Shown here: piece by piece, positions 14,512 through 16,198 of the stretch
Layout of the letters: each line of letters begins with the position of its first letter
How positions within the stretch are numbered: the stretch's first letter is position 1
From: a bacterium
GTDB taxonomy: Bacteria > Chloroflexota > Dormibacteria > UBA8260 > Bog-877
Direction of reading: 5' to 3'
DNA length: 16,198 nt
Assembly (NCBI GenBank): GCA_021817025.1
Contig: JAKAWF010000049.1
Coordinates: forward strand, 1 to 16,198
Position numbers and translations under genes: made by a program
Notes under the pieces: model-generated
The model's input: only the letters and a program-made list of their open reading frames with translations
Database searches by the model: none
Told to the model about the DNA's origin: nothing

Positions 14512-15288
14512 ATGGTCGCCGCTGGGCTCTCGCGATCGACCGCCCACCACGCCCACGCTGTCCTGCACCGCGCCTTGGCCGACGCGGTTCGCTGGGGACT
14601 GGTCGGCCGTAACGTGGCCGGGCTGGTGGCCGCTCCCCGGATGGCCGAGCACCAGATGCAGACCCTGTCGGGAGAGCAGGCGCGGGCGTTCCTCGAGGCG
14701 GCACAGGGGGATGGCTTCGAGCCCCTTTATGTGCTGGCGATCAGCACTGGCATGCGTCAGGGGGAGCTGCTGGCGCTCCACTGGCGGGACGTTGACTTGG
14801 TCGGCGGCAGCCTCAGCGTCACCGGCACCCTGCAGCGGGGCAAGGGGACTCTGCCCATCGCTGACCCGAAGACGCTCCGCTCCCGGCGTAAGATCGCCCT
14901 CGCCGCCCAAGCTGTCGAGGCGCTCCGGCGGCACCGCCAGGCTCAGCTCGCCTGGCGGCTGGCTGCGGGTCCCTTGTGGCAGGACCTGGACCTGGTCTTC
15001 GCCGCTGAGGGCGGTGCCCATGTGAACCGGGATCGCCTCATTGCTCGGTCCTTCAATCCGCTTCTGGACAAGGCCGGTATTTCACGTATCCGCTTCCACG
15101 ATCTGAGACACACCGCAGCCACCCTGCTGCTGGCCCAGTGCGTCCACCCGAAGATCGCCCAGGAGATGCTCGGCCATGCCAACATCGCGGTCACCCTCGA
15201 CCGCTACTCCCACGTCAGCCAGGACATGCAGCAGGACGCCGCCCGCCTGATGGGGGAGGTTCTCTCCGGGCCGAGGCTCCCAGCCTGA
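14512..15288 (+). CDS. Tyrosine integrase, catalytic domain; N-terminal half missing
   Basis: The 258-residue product is the site-specific recombinase expected to have integrated this element at tRNA-Leu. Residues 1-45 match the last helices of a core-binding domain (GLSRSTAHHAHAVLHRALAD, RWGLVGRNV); 50-245 are the catalytic domain with a full active site: Arg82 (TGMRQGE), Lys120 as the likely beta-hairpin lysine, His196 and Arg199 (HDLRH), His222 (LGHAN) and Tyr232 (DRYSHV). Similar integrases are usually 350-400 residues, so an arm-binding domain and most of the core-binding domain are absent. In-frame codons just upstream still look like integrase (HVRALHEG) until a TGA at 14464-14466. No ribosome site is seen before ATG 14512. 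It is probably non-functional alone, or was read from a start now lost. Confidence 0.85.
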   Translation: MVAAGLSRSTAHHAHAVLHRALADAVRWGLVGRNVAGLVAAPRMAEHQMQTLSGEQARAFLEAAQGDGFEPLYVLAISTGMRQGELLALHWRDVDLVGGSLSVTGTLQRGKGTLPIADPKTLRSRRKIALAAQAVEALRRHRQAQLAWRLAAGPLWQDLDLVFAAEGGAHVNRDRLIARSFNPLLDKAGISRIRFHDLRHTAATLLLAQCVHPKIAQEMLGHANIAVTLDRYSHVSQDMQQDAARLMGEVLSGPRLPA

Positions 15289-15298
15289 GTCCAACGGC

Positions 15299-15320
15299 TA
15301 TGCGGTCAGTTATGCGGTCA
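15299..15320 (+). repeat. Right paired 10-bp repeats, TATGCGGTCA
   Basis: Two direct copies (15299-15308 and 15311-15320) separated by GT, in the same orientation as the left-end pair, start 10 bp after the integrase stop and 51 bp before the right attachment repeat. A GTCCA at 15289 precedes them as at the left end. They are probably integrase arm-type sites. Confidence 0.7.
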
Positions 15321-15370
15321 AACCGACCAGAGCTTGCCCGGAGAACCGGCAGTTCGGAGCCCTGAGAGCG

Positions 15371-15445
15371 CCTATCTGATCTCGGAATCCTGGTGCCAGC
15401 AGTGGGAGTCGAACCCACACGAGCTTGCGCTCAACGGTTTTTGAG
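15371..15445 (-). repeat. Right attachment repeat, inside the intact tRNA-Leu gene
   Basis: It pairs with 11041-11115. It covers 20 bp past the CCA end and the tRNA from CCA to the anticodon loop. The match ends at 15445, so strand exchange probably took place in or near the anticodon stem-loop, a usual position for tyrosine integrases. Confidence 0.9.
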
Positions 15446-15476
15446 ACCGCCGCGTCTGCCATTCCGCCATGCTGGC
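15391..15476 (-). tRNA. tRNA-Leu(CAA), with encoded CCA
   Basis: The minus strand folds as a class II tRNA of 86 nt: acceptor GCCAGCA/TGCTGGC, D arm GCG...CGC, anticodon stem GCGGT/ACCGT (outermost pair G-U), loop CTCAAAA with anticodon CAA, a long variable arm GAGC-GCAA-GCTC, and T arm GTGGG-TTCGACT-CCCAC, then discriminator A and CCA. It decodes UUG. The 5' 31 nt lie outside the repeat and are chromosomal; the rest was supplied by the element at integration. It starts 18 bp after the DUF151 gene stop and may be cotranscribed with it, or use a GATACT box at 15487-15492. Confidence 0.95.
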
Positions 15477-15494
15477 TGAGCCGCTCAGTATCGC

Positions 15495-15986
15495 TCAGGA
15501 GTCGCGGTCTTCGAGATCTGGGAGATTCATCTCGTTGACCATCTGCTGGAAGACCTCTAGCTTGGCGTCCTCATCCTCACCCTCGGGCAGCACCGCCGCT
15601 TGGTCGAGCACCTCCTTGGCGACGAAGATCGGAGCGCCCATCCGTACCGCCAGGGCGATGGCATCACTGGAACGGGCGTCGAGTTCCAAGGCCCGGCCGT
15701 TGGCCCGGGCCATGATCCGAGCGTAGAACGTGTCATTGCGGAGTTCCGAGACCAAGACCCGGGTGACCGTCACCTGGAGCGCCTTCAGCATATTGACCAT
15801 GAGATCGTGGGTGACCGGGCGCTCGGGCTGGACGCCCGAGATCTTGAGCGCGATCGCGTTGGCCTCGGCCATCCCAACCCAGATGGGCAAGAAGCGGTCA
15901 GCATCCTTCTCCTTCAGCACCACCACGTGCTGTCCGCTGGGCATGTGAACGCGGATGCTGTCCACCGACATCTCGATCAGGTCCAT
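15495..15986 (-). CDS. DUF151 / bifunctional nuclease (BFN) domain protein
   Basis: Proteins of this family are short cytoplasmic proteins; a few were reported to have DNase or RNase activity, but the role in most bacteria is unproven. The 163-residue product has the full family pattern: RFLPIWVGMAEANAIAL at 31-47, GVQPERPVTHDLMVNMLKAL at 51-70, TFYARI near 86-91, and LDARSSDAIALAVRMGAPIFV at 102-122, followed by an acidic tail. ATG 15984-15986 has GAGGAG 2 nt upstream, somewhat close. Upstream on the same strand is a leader with a 9-bp inverted repeat. It lies outside the element, beside the tRNA-Leu gene, and belongs to the original chromosome. Length and motifs appear normal. Confidence 0.9.
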   Translation of the reverse strand: MDLIEMSVDSIRVHMPSGQHVVVLKEKDADRFLPIWVGMAEANAIALKISGVQPERPVTHDLMVNMLKALQVTVTRVLVSELRNDTFYARIMARANGRALELDARSSDAIALAVRMGAPIFVAKEVLDQAAVLPEGEDEDAKLEVFQQMVNEMNLPDLEDRDS

Positions 15987-16018
15987 GGCTCCTCATCGTG
16001 TCGTTCATCCGCGGCCCC

Positions 16019-16064
16019 GGCTTGGCCCCGCCTGGAAGGCGCCCGGTCGGAGTCCGGCCAAGCC
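16019..16064 (-). promoter_or_regulatory. Stem-loop in the leader of the DUF151 gene
   Basis: GGCTTGGCC (16019-16027) and GGCCAAGCC (16056-16064) form a perfect 9-bp inverted repeat around 28 nt containing a smaller hairpin (GCCTGGAAGGC). It lies 33 bp upstream of the ATG. A TATGAT box on the minus strand at 16079-16074 would place the RNA start at about 16067, so the stem would open the leader. No known riboswitch was recognised. Confidence 0.35.
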
Positions 16065-16198
16065 TCTGGCCTCATCATAGTCGGGCCGGCGGACCCGCCC
16101 CTGGCGGCTCCTCAGTGACCGGGGGCCCCGGGGGCGAGGCGGTTCTCAATTCGGACGCCGGGGTGCTGTTGGAGGTTGGGTGTGCTCAAAGTGAAGCG

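Larger units (their letters stand above)
11041..15445. mobile_element. Integrative element in tRNA-Leu(CAA), about 4.3 kb
   Basis: The ends are a 75-bp direct repeat (11041-11115 and 15371-15445) exactly 4,330 bp apart, with three mismatches by eye. The right copy is part of an intact tRNA-Leu gene; the left copy stops matching in the anticodon loop and has no 5' half. This is the normal result of tyrosine-recombinase integration into a tRNA gene. A tyrosine integrase lies next to the right end and points toward it, and putative arm repeats lie just inside each end. Cargo comprises a HicAB pair, a three-gene ATPase operon and several small unknown genes. No replication or structural phage gene was recognised. 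Integrase truncation suggests a defective or helper-dependent element. Confidence 0.9.

Noticed and set aside
13954..15021. Leftward open frame (355 codons) opposite the integrase
   Set aside because: It runs antisense through the complete tyrosine-recombinase active site; its only protein-like parts belong to other leftward frames.
14162..15025. Rightward open frame (287 codons) as a possible integrase N-terminus
   Set aside because: Apart from a few residues near 14475 it has no integrase pattern, and beyond 14512 it is out of frame with the real integrase.

Overview
The window is GC-rich bacterial chromosome (about two thirds G+C; codon third positions are mostly G or C in the genes). It carries a block of ordinary housekeeping genes interrupted by one small integrated element. 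GatCAB, a PHP-type DnaE and a DUF151/BFN protein suggest a high-GC lineage such as Actinomycetota or Chloroflexota/Dormibacterota. That placement is a guess from gene content and composition, not a phylogenetic result.

Region 1 (1-9102): a leftward hypothetical gene faces a rightward run gatC-gatA-gatB, a TrmA/RumA-type RNA m5U methyltransferase, and dnaE. The gat genes are joined by GTGA stop/start overlaps and encode the amidotransferase that corrects Glu-tRNA(Gln) and/or Asp-tRNA(Asn). A perfect TATAAT lies just before the gatC start and suggests a leaderless or near-leaderless transcript. Bases 1-334 hold no secure gene but contain strong hairpins.

Region 2 (9103-10831): a leftward YggT-family membrane protein, also with a TATACT box exactly where a leaderless promoter would sit, then a rightward aminoglycoside/hydroxyurea-phosphotransferase-like kinase followed by two hairpins.

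Region 3 (about 11041-15445): a compact integrative element in a tRNA-Leu(CAA) gene. A 75-bp near-perfect direct repeat 4,330 bp apart marks its ends. The right copy completes the functional tRNA; the left copy is the displaced 3' half. Just inside both ends lie paired 10-bp repeats (TATGCGGTCA), and the left end also has six GTCCA pentamers in helical phase; these look like integrase/excisionase arm sites. Cargo, left to right: a HicA/HicB toxin-antitoxin pair, a small Cys-containing gene with no normal start codon, a leftward three-gene operon (acidic coiled-coil protein, HerA/FtsK-type ATPase, C-terminally anchored membrane protein) behind a strong TTGACC-17-TAAGGT promoter, one or two unrecognised small genes, and a tyrosine integrase with a complete catalytic domain but no N-terminal half. 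The integrase and the gene facing it appear to have lost their 5' ends at one junction near 14.47-14.50 kb, so the element may be unable to move by itself.

Region 4 (15446-16198): the 5' half of the tRNA-Leu gene, a DUF151/BFN-type protein just upstream of it on the same strand, and a structured leader.

The most novel material is the three-gene ATPase operon, the phased repeat array at the left end, and the Cys-containing small gene. Everything was read by eye; no database search was run.
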